Positions 26,566 through 40,647 of a stretch of 64,000 nt of DNA are shown piece by piece. Every line of letters begins with the position of its first letter. The stretch's first letter is position 1. Origin of the DNA: Sutterella wadsworthensis. GTDB lineage: Bacteria; Pseudomonadota; Gammaproteobacteria; Burkholderiales; Burkholderiaceae_F. The notes beneath the pieces are model-generated. The model was not told the DNA's origin. It saw nothing but the letters and a program-made list of their open reading frames with translations, and searched no databases. The translations under genes and the position numbers were made by a program. The stretch lies in the NCBI RefSeq assembly GCF_003315195.1, contig NZ_QNRV01000011.1, positions 1 to 64,000 of the forward strand. Reading direction: 5' to 3'.

Positions 26566-27972
26566 ATGCTTTCGATTTATTCGACCCTCACGCGCGAGCA
26601 GCGCCCTTTCGAGTCTCTTGAACCCGGCCGCGTACGTATGTATGTCTGCGGCGTGACGGTCTATGACTACTGCCATATCGGCCACGGCCGAACCTTCGTT
26701 GCTTTTGACGTTGTGCGCCGCTGGCTTGAGGCGTCGGGCTACAAAGTCACTTTTGTGCGCAACATCACCGACGTTGACGATAAGATCATTCGCCGCGCTG
26801 CGGAACGCGGCGTCACAACTGATGAGCTTACCGATGAATTTGCCCGTGCCATGCAGGAAGACATGCTGGCACTGGGCTGCCTTGCGCCGACATTCGAGCC
26901 GCGTGCGACTCAGTACATCCCGCAGATGCTTAATCTGATCGGCAAGCTCGAGGAAAAGGGCTTCGCCTACCACGCTGCTGACGGTGATGTTGACTATGCC
27001 GTCCGCAAGTTCCCCAATTACGGAAGACTTTCCGGGAAGTCCATTGACGATCTGCAGTCCGGCGCTCGGGTGCAGGAGCGTGAAGGCAAGCATGATCCGC
27101 TCGACTTTGTGCTCTGGAAGAGTGCAAAGCCCGGTGAACCGCAGTGGGATTCCAAATGGGGGTGCGGGCGCCCGGGATGGCATATCGAATGCTCAGCCAT
27201 GGCGATGGATCTCCTTGGCGAAACCATTGATATCCACGGCGGCGGCCCGGATCTGGTGTTCCCGCATCACGAGAATGAAATTGCCCAAAGCGAAGCGGCG
27301 ACGGGCCATCAGTTCGCGCGCACTTGGATGCATTCGGGGCCGCTGCGCGTGCGTTCGGCCGACGGCAAAGAAGAAAAGATGAGCAAGTCGCTCGGCAACT
27401 TCTGGACGATCCGGGATGCGCTCAAGGAAACCAATGCCGCCTACGGTGAAGGATGCGGCGCTGAAGTGCTTCGTTTCTTCCTGCTTCGCAGTCAGTACCG
27501 CAGCCCCATTACGTTCTCGTCCGTTCTCATTGAAGAGGCGCATAAGGCGCTCGTTCGCCTTTATACGGCGCTCAAGGGGCGCGCTGCTGACCGAGCTGCG
27601 CTCGATTGGAATGAACCCTTCGCTGCGCGCTTCAAGGCCGCAATGGACGACGATTTCAATACGGCCTTGGCCGTATCCGTGCTCTTTGAGCTCGCGACTG
27701 AAATCAACCGCACGGGGTCGCCTGAACTGGTTCGGCAGCTCCTCGGCCTCGGTCGCATTCTCAATATTCTCGGCATGGACCCGGAGAAATTCCTTCAGGG
27801 CGGCGCTGAAGCCTCTGACGACGCGTCCCGCATTGAGGGTCTCATTGAAGAGCGTGCTCTGGCAAAGAAGGCGAAGAATTTTGCGCGTGCGGATGAAATC
27901 CGCAAGTCGCTCCTCGCAGAGGGAATCGAGCTCCAGGACGGGGCAGCAGGAACGACCTGGCGCCGCATTTGA
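26566..27972 (+). CDS. cysS: Cysteinyl-tRNA synthetase
   Basis: Class I aminoacyl-tRNA synthetase that charges tRNA-Cys, cytoplasmic, 468 residues, normal length. The HIGH motif is HIGH at 37-40, and KMSKS is at 271-275. The zinc site is formed by Cys28, the [15 protein letters not shown] block near 200, and HHENE near 230. The C-terminal helical domain ends [12 protein letters not shown]. It is divergent from the TPR gene and precedes accA by about 50 bases, probably in the same transcript. Confidence 0.95.
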   Translation: MLSIYSTLTREQRPFESLEPGRVRMYVCGVTVYDYCHIGHGRTFVAFDVVRRWLEASGYKVTFVRNITDVDDKIIRRAAERGVTTDELTDEFARAMQEDMLALGCLAPTFEPRATQYIPQMLNLIGKLEEKGFAYHAADGDVDYAVRKFPNYGRLSGKSIDDLQSGARVQEREGKHDPLDFVLWKSAKPGEPQWDSKWGCGRPGWHIECSAMAMDLLGETIDIHGGGPDLVFPHHENEIAQSEAATGHQFARTWMHSGPLRVRSADGKEEKMSKSLGNFWTIRDALKETNAAYGEGCGAEVLRFFLLRSQYRSPITFSSVLIEEAHKALVRLYTALKGRAADRAALDWNEPFAARFKAAMDDDFNTALAVSVLFELATEINRTGSPELVRQLLGLGRILNILGMDPEKFLQGGAEASDDASRIEGLIEERALAKKAKNFARADEIRKSLLAEGIELQDGAAGTTWRRI

Positions 27973-28023
27973 AGCCTGCGCCGCTGAGATACAAACCCAA
28001 CAAAGATGACGGAGAAGAGTGGG

Positions 28024-29061
28024 ATGGCCAAGAAGGTTTTTCTCGAATTTGAGCATGATATTGAAGCGCTTGAAAAGAAGATCGACGACCTTCGTGAGCT
28101 TGACGAAAGCGAAGCGGGGCATGCGGTTTCCGTAGCAAGTGAAATCGCTTCGCTCCAAGCTAAGGAAGACGAGCTTGTCAAGAAGATCTACGCTGAGCTG
28201 ACCCCCTGGCAGTGCTCGCTTGTGGCTCGCCATCCTCAGCGCCCTTACACGCTCGACTATATCGATGCGATCTTTACGGACTTCCATGAACTCCACGGAG
28301 ACCGTGCTTTTGCCGATGATGAAGCGATCGTGGGCGGTCTGGCACGTCTGGCCGACATCAACGTTGTGGTGATCGGCAACCAAAAGGGCCGCACGCTCAA
28401 AGAGCGCAGCCGCCGCAATTTCGGCATGGCTAAGCCCGAGGGCTACCGCAAGGCTCTGCGTCTCATGAAGCTTGCCGAGAAGTTCGATCTGCCGGTCGTA
28501 ACCTTCGTTGATACTCCGGGTGCTTACCCAGGCATCGACGCCGAGCAGCGCGGACAGTCTGAAGCCATTGGCCGCAATCTCTTTGAAATGGCTGGACTGA
28601 AGGTTCCGGTGCTGACCTGCATCATCGGTGAAGGCGGCTCCGGCGGTGCGCTGGCACTGGCTGTCGCGGACATGGTGATGATGCTGCAGTACGCCACCTA
28701 TTCGGTGATTTCTCCGGAAGGCTGCGCGTCCATTCTCTGGAAGGATGCTGCACAGGCGCCGCGCGCGGCTGAAGCGCTCGCGCTGACAGCAGATCGCTTA
28801 AGCCAATTCGGACTGGTTGACCGTGTCATTTCCGAGCCGCTGGGCGGCGCTCATCGCGATCCGAAATTGATGGCTACGAGTCTGCGTCAGGTTTTAATCG
28901 ACGAACTGCGGGCGCTCCTGAAACTTCCGCTCAATACGTTGATGGAGCGTCGTTCAGAACGTCTGCGCCGCATGGGAGATTTCGAGGTGGTTGGGGAGCC
29001 CGCAACGGCAGCCAAGTCTGATGAAGTTGAGGATGCTCATGAGGTCAATGCCGCGAAGTAG
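28024..29061 (+). CDS. accA: Acetyl-CoA carboxylase carboxyltransferase subunit alpha
   Basis: Transfers the carboxyl group from carboxybiotin to acetyl-CoA, with AccD, to make malonyl-CoA for fatty-acid synthesis. The product is 345 residues. Typical stretches: [15 protein letters not shown] at the N-terminus, GNQKGR near 120, [21 protein letters not shown] near 160, and [15 protein letters not shown] near 200 for the oxyanion and CoA site. ATG 28024 is preferred for GGAG upstream and the normal family N-terminus; ATG 28006 is in frame. The C-terminal tail is acidic and longer than usual. Confidence 0.93.
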   Translation: MAKKVFLEFEHDIEALEKKIDDLRELDESEAGHAVSVASEIASLQAKEDELVKKIYAELTPWQCSLVARHPQRPYTLDYIDAIFTDFHELHGDRAFADDEAIVGGLARLADINVVVIGNQKGRTLKERSRRNFGMAKPEGYRKALRLMKLAEKFDLPVVTFVDTPGAYPGIDAEQRGQSEAIGRNLFEMAGLKVPVLTCIIGEGGSGGALALAVADMVMMLQYATYSVISPEGCASILWKDAAQAPRAAEALALTADRLSQFGLVDRVISEPLGGAHRDPKLMATSLRQVLIDELRALLKLPLNTLMERRSERLRRMGDFEVVGEPATAAKSDEVEDAHEVNAAK

Positions 29062-29132
29062 TCAATAAGATTTGCGGTTCTGGCAGAGGATATGTAGAAT
29101 TCAACGCTCGATTCACCGCGAAGTTGAATTCA

Positions 29133-29221
29133 GGAAGGATGGCAGAGCGGTTTAATGCACCGGTCTTGAAAACCGGCGGAGCTAATAACTCCCGAGAGTT
29201 CGAATCTCTCTCCTTCCGCCA
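29133..29221 (+). tRNA. tRNA-Ser (anticodon UGA)
   Basis: A class II tRNA of 89 bases including an encoded CCA. The acceptor stem is GGAAGGA with TCCTTCC (29133-29139 with 29211-29217). The anticodon stem CCGGT/ACCGG encloses CTTGAAA, giving TGA. A long variable arm (GGAG...CTCC) and T-loop TTCGAAT are present. It reads UCA serine codons. It marks the left edge of the accessory region and is a typical integration target, though no repeat of its 3' end was found in the window. Confidence 0.97.
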
Positions 29222-29269
29222 CGCACGATAAGAAACGTTGCCGCGCAAATAAAGCGAATGCATACGATT

Positions 29270-29302
29270 AGCCTGAAGCTCCTACTGCCTCAGGCTTTTT
29301 TA
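29270..29302 (+). terminator. Terminator after tRNA-Ser
   Basis: AGCCTGA (29270-29276) pairs with TCAGGCT (29290-29296), followed by six T. Confidence 0.8.
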
Positions 29303-29383
29303 TTGCATCATGCGTCCTGCGATTAGTCTTTATTTAGCTTTGAAGACGAACGAAACCGCACAACCAACCCAGAAAAACGGCGC

Positions 29384-29450
29384 TACGGAACCGTTACGGA
29401 ACCACTTAGTTGTAAACGATGTGGTTCCGGAACCATTTACGGAACCACTT
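29384..29450. repeat. Cluster of ACGGAACC repeats
   Basis: ACGGAACC occurs three times, and TTACGGAACCACTT is repeated almost exactly at about 29394-29407 and 29437-29450. Between them lies the inverted form GTGGTTCC. Possible arm-type recombinase or regulator sites left by an integrated element; no integrase gene is present beside them. Confidence 0.4.
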
Positions 29451-29581
29451 TCTGAGTGTTTAGTGAAATGCAGGAAAAAATAACAGTTTCAAATTTTGCT
29501 AGCTTGCCGCCCGGATGCCACAAGGACAGTCAAGCTGTGGGGCTGTACATTCGTGTTCGCGAAGCGCTAGCTGTCAGAAGG
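29451..29581. other. Non-coding stretch in the accessory region
   Basis: No gene seen. It joins the GGAACC repeats to the first IS21-like end. Confidence 0.3.
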
Positions 29582-29643
29582 TGTTAGCGGACAGCATAAG
29601 ATACCCCCGTGCGGACATTTCCTGATCCCTCTTCAACGCAAGA
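29582..29643. repeat. 62-bp direct repeat, left copy (IS21-like end)
   Basis: Identical at 61 of 62 positions and in the same orientation to 38881-38942. It begins TGTTAGCGGACAGC, a typical transposon-end start (TG). It is followed by two 19-bp repeats (29651-29669 and 29676-29694, CGAACGAYAAATTGACCTA), the multiple-repeat layout of IS21-family ends. Confidence 0.6.
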
Positions 29644-29764
29644 TGTCAAGCGAACGATAAATTGACCTATCTAAACGAACGACAAATTGACCTACCTGTT
29701 GATGTTCGTTTTTTACGTTTTTTCGGCTCACAGCGAGGAGTTCGACGGGGGTATGGCCGTGACA

Positions 29765-29960
29765 TCAGGAGTTGAGCCTTCAAAGGCATGGCGAAGACAA
29801 TGTTCCCAGAGTCTTGGTCACAAGCAAAGGTGAAATTGAATACCAGCAATTCCGGATCGCGTTTGGCATGACCGTAGGCGACATCCGCGATAGCGGCGGA
29901 ATATGACGAAATCACTGTGTTGTCTAAGGCATTCAGATTGAGTGTGTGTTGCCGCATCAA
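29765..29960 (-). pseudogene. IS1634-like transposase fragment
   Basis: A minus-strand frame of about 65 residues with LDNTVISSYSAAIADVAYGHAKRD resembles the ISSYS...YGxxK core around the first catalytic Asp of IS1634/IS4-group transposases. The rest of the enzyme is missing on both sides. It is a relic, not a working gene. Confidence 0.5.
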
Positions 29961-30041
29961 TAAAGGTAGCCTTTGAATGTATGAGGGTACAGATGTCTCC
30001 TTCTGCGAGATTTTTTCGCAGTGCGTCCAATAGCAGGAAGC

Positions 30042-30956
30042 TTATTCGTCCTTTTCTTCCAACTCGCCAAGCAGCGTACCGTCTGCATCCTTCCATGCAG
30101 TGCGTCCATTGACAGAGCAGTTCAACACATAGCTGCCTGCCGTCGAAGGACTCGCAAACAGCACATCTTCTGTCAATTCCGCCGTTGCTCCATCGACTTG
30201 CTTCAACAGCCCGGACCCCAAATCCTTCTTTTTGCGCTTGATTAGCGACTGACTTATTCCTTTCCGTTTCGGCAAGTAGATTTGGCTTCCCTTGAGCACG
30301 ACAACACCATCCGTAGTCCACAAGCCATCCGCATGAATGTGTCCGTAGACATTCACCTTCCTGTCAAGTGACAGCGGCACGGATCGAGGCTTCTCAACCA
30401 CAACGGTGCGTTTCTCGGGTACCATCGGGATAAATAACTTGTGTCCAAGAGCACTCATGAGAATTTTGGCATTCTCGATATAGAGATTAAGCTCCGCTTC
30501 CTTGGCTTCTGTCACAGTGCCCGCACTCGGTGCATTTCCGTTCGTCAATCGGTACCGACCGGCATCTTTAGCCAACTCATAGAAACGGTTTTCCAAATAA
30601 CAAAGCTCTGTCGGCCCAAAGACATTCGTCGAGGTCGTGAAGAAAATCACTTCATTGACGAAACTCTTCGAGCCGCTCTTGGTGTGTTCAGAGAACCTAG
30701 CAAGAAGGGATTCGCCGTTCTTTCTTTCTCTGACCTGACCAACGTACGCGATCGGTGTTCCAGTCAATTCGTCCTCGCCAAAAAGGAAATAGACGCCACA
30801 GTGCTTCAACTCCGATCGCTCTTTGCATTCCGAAAGCAACAGCTTTGGAATTTTGTAAGCAACCCCCGTCCAATTGTCGAGCTGTGCTTGAATACGACCA
30901 GCGCCATCACCATCGATCAAAAGAAGCTGAACCGTTCTCTTCATTCTCCGCCCCAT
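30042..30956 (-). CDS. GIY-YIG nuclease-like protein with DUF4357 domain
   Basis: A 304-residue protein, last gene of the type I restriction-modification locus. Residues about 50-130 carry a GIY-YIG-like core: GVYFL, then AYVGQ, LLARFSEH with the conserved Arg, and ELCYLENRFYELA with the metal-binding Glu. The C-terminus (about 255-300) matches DUF4357: DVLFASPSTAGSYVLNCSVNG then TAWKDADG. Proteins of this kind are often encoded next to type I hsd genes. Function in the system is not established; DNA binding or cleavage is likely. It lies 13 bases after hsdS. ATG 30956 is used, ATG 30944 is possible. Confidence 0.75.
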   Translation of the reverse strand: MGRRMKRTVQLLLIDGDGAGRIQAQLDNWTGVAYKIPKLLLSECKERSELKHCGVYFLFGEDELTGTPIAYVGQVRERKNGESLLARFSEHTKSGSKSFVNEVIFFTTSTNVFGPTELCYLENRFYELAKDAGRYRLTNGNAPSAGTVTEAKEAELNLYIENAKILMSALGHKLFIPMVPEKRTVVVEKPRSVPLSLDRKVNVYGHIHADGLWTTDGVVVLKGSQIYLPKRKGISQSLIKRKKKDLGSGLLKQVDGATAELTEDVLFASPSTAGSYVLNCSVNGRTAWKDADGTLLGELEEKDE

Positions 30957-30969
30957 TCTTCGAACGCAC

Positions 30970-36363
<5,394 letters not shown>

Positions 36364-37156
36364 GACCTTTTTCCTTCTTATTCTTTGGACTTCCACATTC
36401 CAAATAGCGATATGCACTCGTTCGACTGATGCCAATGATTCGGGAAACTTTGGCAAGTAACACTCCTTCTTTGAGGAGATGCTTCATATGCGATACCTTT
36501 TCGTCGGAGATTCGGCACACGCCGAGCTTAAAAGCTCCGCGCTTCTTGGCAAGTTCGATACCTTCGCGCTGCCGTTCTTTGACGATGCTGCGTTCGAACT
36601 CGTTAAACGCACTGACGAGCGTCAGCATAAGTTTCGAGATGCTGGAGACGTTCTCCCCGTCCTCAAAGCGCAAACCTTCTTTCATAAATTGGAGCGTAAC
36701 ACCGCGATGCGTCAATTCTTCGCCCAAGCGGAGAAAATTGGCAAGACTTCGATCGAGGCAGTCGAGCCTGCAGCAGACGGTTGTGTCGCCGTACTGAACT
36801 TCGTCGAGGCGTTTGTCGGGCTCAGGCCGGCTGGGGTTTTGATCATCCGAGCTGACGCGGAAGTAACCGAAGATATGTGTCATGGATGTTCCATCGAGGT
36901 CAGCACCCAAAGATTGGTACACAAATGCACTGTCAGAGTCGACTTTAATCAATAATGGCAGAAATTGTATGCATTCTGGGTTGTGTCCACTCGGGGCATG
37001 CTGATGGAGCAGAAAACGGTCATGGAGATTCAGGTACTTTGTTTCGCTGCTTTGTTCTCTCAGAAATTCGGCTGATTCGTTTTATGCGAGCTCTGTGAAA
37101 AGGGACGCTTCGCCGGCAATGCTTGCATGACCGGCATTATTCGGAGGGAGATTGAT

Positions 37157-37546
37157 TTGAAACGATCACTGTTAACATGGTTTCTTGTTGCGCTCATCTC
37201 AGGCTGCTCCGCTGCGATTGAATATCACCCATTCGTAGGAGATGAGCAAGTTCTTAAAGGCTCTGGCGGTGCGTGCGATATCGCTAATGGGGTCGAGATA
37301 TGGATCAAGGGTGCACCCTCCAAGCCATTCACTGTTATTGGGTACATTGACGGTCAATACACCGAGGACATTGGGGAAGAAGCGGCTTTGAAGCGACTGA
37401 TCGCAAAAAAGGTAAAAGAGGTTTCCGGTTCTGGTGTAATTCGTACGTCCCGCCATTCACGTGAGGGCGATTCGTACTTTTTCGGCAATGTCCTTATCAC
37501 CGATACGGATATCAAAGACGAGTACATCGTTTTCCGCTACCAGTAG
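37157..37546 (+). CDS. Predicted lipoprotein of unknown function
   Basis: A 129-residue protein. TTG 37157 is chosen as start: AGGGAG lies six bases upstream and the product then has a textbook lipoprotein signal (KRSLLTWFLVALISGC, Cys17). The longer frame from ATG 37127 would spoil the signal. The mature part has about 110 residues with FTVIGYIDG and EEAALKRLIAKKVKEVSGSGVI, and no recognised domain. Lone gene between the restriction locus and the Fic cassette; accessory. Confidence 0.65.
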   Translation: MKRSLLTWFLVALISGCSAAIEYHPFVGDEQVLKGSGGACDIANGVEIWIKGAPSKPFTVIGYIDGQYTEDIGEEAALKRLIAKKVKEVSGSGVIRTSRHSREGDSYFFGNVLITDTDIKDEYIVFRYQ

Positions 37547-37673
37547 CGTACGTTGGCAAGTGCTCTCAGAGGACTTGCCATCGATTACCCATCACTGTTG
37601 GAGCTCGCTTGTTATTTGACATCATCGCGGATTGCTGCGTGTACCGCAGTCATTTCAATGGGTGCGAGGCAGG

Positions 37674-37711
37674 CCGAGATTAAGCGAACCGCAACAAAGA
37701 ACCGCTGAAGG
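37674..37711 (+). repeat. Imperfect repeat, copy 1, flanking the Fic cassette
   Basis: TAAGCGAACCGCAACAAAGA with ACCGCTGAAG after it resembles TAAAGCGAACTACCACAAAG with AACCGATGAAG at 38827-38866. The two copies bracket the Fic toxin-antitoxin genes in the same orientation. Confidence 0.45.
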
Positions 37712-37724
37712 AATATGACTCATT

Positions 37725-37743
37725 TGCTATAATATCGCATATT
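37725..37743 (+). promoter_or_regulatory. Extended -10 promoter and operator-like dyad of the Fic cassette
   Basis: TGCTATAAT (37725-37733) is a full extended -10 box. AATAT-CGC-ATATT (37731-37743) overlaps its end as a perfect dyad, well placed for repression by the helix-turn-helix antitoxin. Confidence 0.55.
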
Positions 37744-37762
37744 CGTTTTATTTTTTCCTGCA

Positions 37763-38179
37763 ATGAACTTTGCTACTCACACCTCCGCCATGGTCTTTTA
37801 CAGAAAAGAGCATGGCCTGTCGCAAACCGAAGTTGCCCGAGCAATGGCCACGACTCAATCGGCGGTTGCGCGTCTCGAAAAACGTCTGCTTACAGGAGCA
37901 GACGTCACCTTATCTGCTCTCCAACGGTATGCGGAAGCAATCGGATTGAGCATTGAGTTGACACTTAAGCCGGTCAAACAACGATACGGAATTTTTCCCA
38001 CAGCTGAAGCTGCAATTGCGGCCGCTGTCCATACATCGGCATGCGAAGGCCGAACGGTTCCTGCTAATGAAGTCGAAGATCTGTGGAAAATGGTTCGTGG
38101 CGAAATTTCCAGACAAGATCTGATCAAGAAATATGTCGCCGAGGCTCTCGCAAAGCAGGAGGCGCGCGACCGTGTCTGA
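37763..38179 (+). CDS. HTH-type antitoxin with VbhA-like C-terminus
   Basis: A 138-residue fusion. Residues about 10-65 form an XRE-type helix-turn-helix (GLSQTEVARAMATTQSAVARLE). The C-terminal part from about 80 looks like the VbhA antitoxin domain: T91-S-A-C-E95-G96 fits the inhibitory [S/T]xxxE[G/N] motif that blocks the Fic ATP site, followed by NEVEDLWKMVRGEISRQDLIKKYV. It should neutralise the next gene's product and probably repress its own promoter. The stop overlaps the toxin start by 8 bases. Confidence 0.75.
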   Translation: MNFATHTSAMVFYRKEHGLSQTEVARAMATTQSAVARLEKRLLTGADVTLSALQRYAEAIGLSIELTLKPVKQRYGIFPTAEAAIAAAVHTSACEGRTVPANEVEDLWKMVRGEISRQDLIKKYVAEALAKQEARDRV

Positions 38180-38798
38180 TGAGTACGATTACGAATACGA
38201 TTCTCTGGAGGATCCTTACGTCTATCCTGGCACCAGGATATTGCGAAACAAATTCGGGATCAAACACCAGGACCTGCTATCCGAATTAGAGAGTCAAATC
38301 ACAGACTCTAAGTTTGTTAAATCGAAGCAAAGTGACGACGATATTCCTACTGGGAATTTCGATCTTAAGCACCTTCAAGCTGTCCATAAGTATCTTTTTG
38401 GCGAGCTTTACGATTGGGCTGGTGAGATTCGTCAACAAGGGTTCATCAGTAAGGGGCAATCCGTCTTCTGCTTTGCTCCTATGATCGAATCGTATGCTCG
38501 CGGGATCTTTAGCAAAATGCAGCGAGAGAATTTCACCGAAATGGATGTCAAGCAATGCGCTTGTAAATTAGCCTACTACCTGTCGGAAGTTAACGCACTG
38601 CATCCATTCCGTGAGGGCAACGGGCGATCTACACGCCTGTTCTTCCAGATCTTTGCCAACGAGCACGGATGGAACTTGTCTTTTGAAAAGATTTCTCATG
38701 TTGCGTTGGTCGAAGCGATGATCGAAAGCATGAACGGATCCTTGGTTCCGTTAAGCGAGCTACTGGAGAAATGTCTGTCGCGACGAGCAAGTACATAA
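38172..38798 (+). CDS. Fic-domain toxin (predicted AMP-transferase)
   Basis: A 208-residue Fic protein. The catalytic motif HPFREGNGRSTR is complete at 144-155, so AMP transfer to a target protein is expected when the antitoxin is absent. The N-terminus is acidic and tyrosine-rich (DEYDYEYDSLEDPYVY). GTG 38172 is used as start: AGGAGG lies nine bases upstream, and it overlaps the antitoxin stop. VbhT-like, class I with a separate antitoxin. The target is unknown. Confidence 0.85.
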   Translation: MSDEYDYEYDSLEDPYVYPGTRILRNKFGIKHQDLLSELESQITDSKFVKSKQSDDDIPTGNFDLKHLQAVHKYLFGELYDWAGEIRQQGFISKGQSVFCFAPMIESYARGIFSKMQRENFTEMDVKQCACKLAYYLSEVNALHPFREGNGRSTRLFFQIFANEHGWNLSFEKISHVALVEAMIESMNGSLVPLSELLEKCLSRRAST

Positions 38799-38826
38799 CT
38801 ATCAGCGGCTTTGTGAGGTCACCGGG

Positions 38827-38866
38827 ATAGAGGTTAAAGCGAACTACCACAAAGAACCGATGAAGA
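38827..38866 (+). repeat. Imperfect repeat, copy 2, flanking the Fic cassette
   Basis: Partner of 37674-37711; it lies directly before the right 62-bp repeat. Confidence 0.45.
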
Positions 38867-38880
38867 CGCCGATGCACCAC

Positions 38881-38942
38881 TGTTAGCGGACAGCATAAGA
38901 TACCCCCGTGCGGACATTTCCTGACCCCTCTTCAACGCAAGA
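38881..38942. repeat. 62-bp direct repeat, right copy (IS21-like end)
   Basis: One mismatch to 29582-29643, same orientation. Behind it lie two 19-bp repeats (38963-38981 and 38987-39005, each ending TTTCCAC) 24 bp apart, typical for IS21-family terminal repeats, and then an IstA fragment. Confidence 0.65.
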
Positions 38943-39108
38943 GAGATTAACCGTGTGTTACGCGCAAGGATAAATTTCCACTTAAACGCAACGAGAACTT
39001 TCCACCCCAATCAATGAGGAAAGGAAATGAAGAAATCAAAGTGGAAGAATTTGACGAAGGGACTATCTCAAGAAAGGAGCTCTTCGAAGATGATCACGGA
39101 AACCCAAG

Positions 39109-39480
39109 ATGGTTAGAACGGAAGCGCTGAAATACATTCAGCTCTTGCATGAACGCGGGGAGGGCTCGCTCAAGATCAGCAAGCGGCTCGGCCTCTCGCG
39201 CAACACGGTGCGCAAATATCTGGCGCTCCTTGACAGCGGACAGCCCATCGTTTTGCGTGTCCAGCGAGCTCGCGCTTTGGATCCCTATGAAGAAGTGATC
39301 AAGAGACTGTTTGTCGACTGCCGCGGTCATTGCCCCAATCTCCAACGTCGATTAAAGGAGCAGCTGGGTTTGGCAGTGCAGCTGCGCACGCTGCAAAAGT
39401 TTTGTCAGCCCTGGCGCAAGATCGTGCTCACGCCGCAGGAACGCGCGGTACGTTATGAGGTCAACTTACCTGACCGTTGA
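39109..39480 (+). pseudogene. istA: IstA fragment (IS21-family transposase N-terminus)
   Basis: Encodes 123 residues: a helix-turn-helix (LKISKRLGLSRNTVRKYLAL) and the following YEEVIKRLFVDCRGHCPNLQRRLKEQLGL stretch characteristic of IstA. The DDE catalytic domain and istB are absent; the frame ends early at 39480. A truncated remnant at the right side of the restriction-modification island. Confidence 0.8.
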
Positions 39481-39553
39481 CAAACGTTTTAGGCGCAGTT
39501 TAACTGGATGACTTCAAGATACTGTATTGCGTTGAGAGTTAATGAAATTTAAG

Positions 39554-40462
39554 TTAACCCGCATCAGCCAGAACATGGTCGCCATTGAAGTTCGGGATGA
39601 ATTTCGCCTCGGCCGTTTTCCCCACCTGCATGAAGCCCTTGGTAATGCCAATTTCATCTGCGTGACGAATAACTTTCTGATATTCAAGTGTTGTCAAGGG
39701 GCGATTAATCTCCGGATGCAGGCATGCTTTATAGATCGGCATGTATTGGTTCATGACAGAAACGAAAACATCATCGCCGAAAGTTTCATGAATCCAATCC
39801 AGGCAGCGGCAGCTGTCTCTCCATTGCCAGGGAAGAACCAGATGACGGATGATCATGCCTCGTTTTAAGAGACCGTCATCGCCAATCCTGGCAGGTCCCG
39901 TCATCGCGAACATCGTACGGATAGCTTCGGAGGCATATTCGAAATATTTCGGAACGCCAGAATATTTTTCACCCAGTCGACTGTCGAAATACTTGAGATC
40001 CGGCAGAAAGATATCCACCAAACCATCGAGCATCCTGAGCGTCTCAGGGAGCTCATAAGCGTTGGAATTGTATACAACTGGAAGTTTTAAGCCCTGAGCT
40101 TTGGCAGAGAGAAGCGCTTCACGAATTTGGCGGGTGTAATGACCGGGAGTCACCAGCTCAATGCATGATGCGCCGCGTTCAGCTTCTTCAAGAAAAATAT
40201 CGGTGAGTCTGGCTGTGGTGACCTTGAGGCCTTTGCCCCCGGCGCTGATTTCATAGTTTTGACAAAAGCAGCACCGTAAATTGCAGTGTGAAAAGAAAAC
40301 GGTGCCGGCACCGTTTCCGCTCTCAAGGATCGGTTCTTCCCAAGCGTGGAGACTGACCAGCGCGATCTCAACGTCATCAGTGGCGCGGCAGATGCTGCGC
40401 TTCAGACCTTGGGGGGTCGAACGGTCCGCGCCGCAGCGGCGAGGGCAAAGATTGCAGATCAT
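39554..40462 (-). CDS. Radical SAM protein, PflX/pyruvate formate-lyase-activating-like
   Basis: A 302-residue radical S-adenosylmethionine enzyme. It begins MICNLCPRRCGADRS; the cluster motif CxxxCxxC is seen in SHCNLRCCFCQNYEIS near residue 62-70. Further family stretches are VTPGHYTRQIREAL and DIFLPDLKYFD. This group (COG1313) is thought to make glycyl radicals or related modifications, but no partner is encoded here. ATG 40462 is preferred because the frame above it lacks family similarity. Confidence 0.8.
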   Translation of the reverse strand: MICNLCPRRCGADRSTPQGLKRSICRATDDVEIALVSLHAWEEPILESGNGAGTVFFSHCNLRCCFCQNYEISAGGKGLKVTTARLTDIFLEEAERGASCIELVTPGHYTRQIREALLSAKAQGLKLPVVYNSNAYELPETLRMLDGLVDIFLPDLKYFDSRLGEKYSGVPKYFEYASEAIRTMFAMTGPARIGDDGLLKRGMIIRHLVLPWQWRDSCRCLDWIHETFGDDVFVSVMNQYMPIYKACLHPEINRPLTTLEYQKVIRHADEIGITKGFMQVGKTAEAKFIPNFNGDHVLADAG

Positions 40463-40647
40463 GGCAAAAATGCAGATTCGTTGTGCGGCTGAGCATAAGC
40501 CGCAATCGGGTTTCTTATTATCGACTTCCAAAACCGATTTCGACCGGAATGGTATTCCTTTTCGAAGAGTCACGTATCTCCGCATGGCACGGCTTTGCCG
40601 CCATAGTGAGAATAGAGTAGTACGTCTTTATTTAACTGCCTGACATC

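Noticed and set aside
27193-28383. 396-codon minus-strand frame across cysS and accA
   Set aside because: Antisense to two well-identified genes and without recognisable domains.
29384-29700. CRISPR array
   Set aside because: The repeats are short, unevenly spaced and partly inverted, with no spacer pattern and no cas genes.
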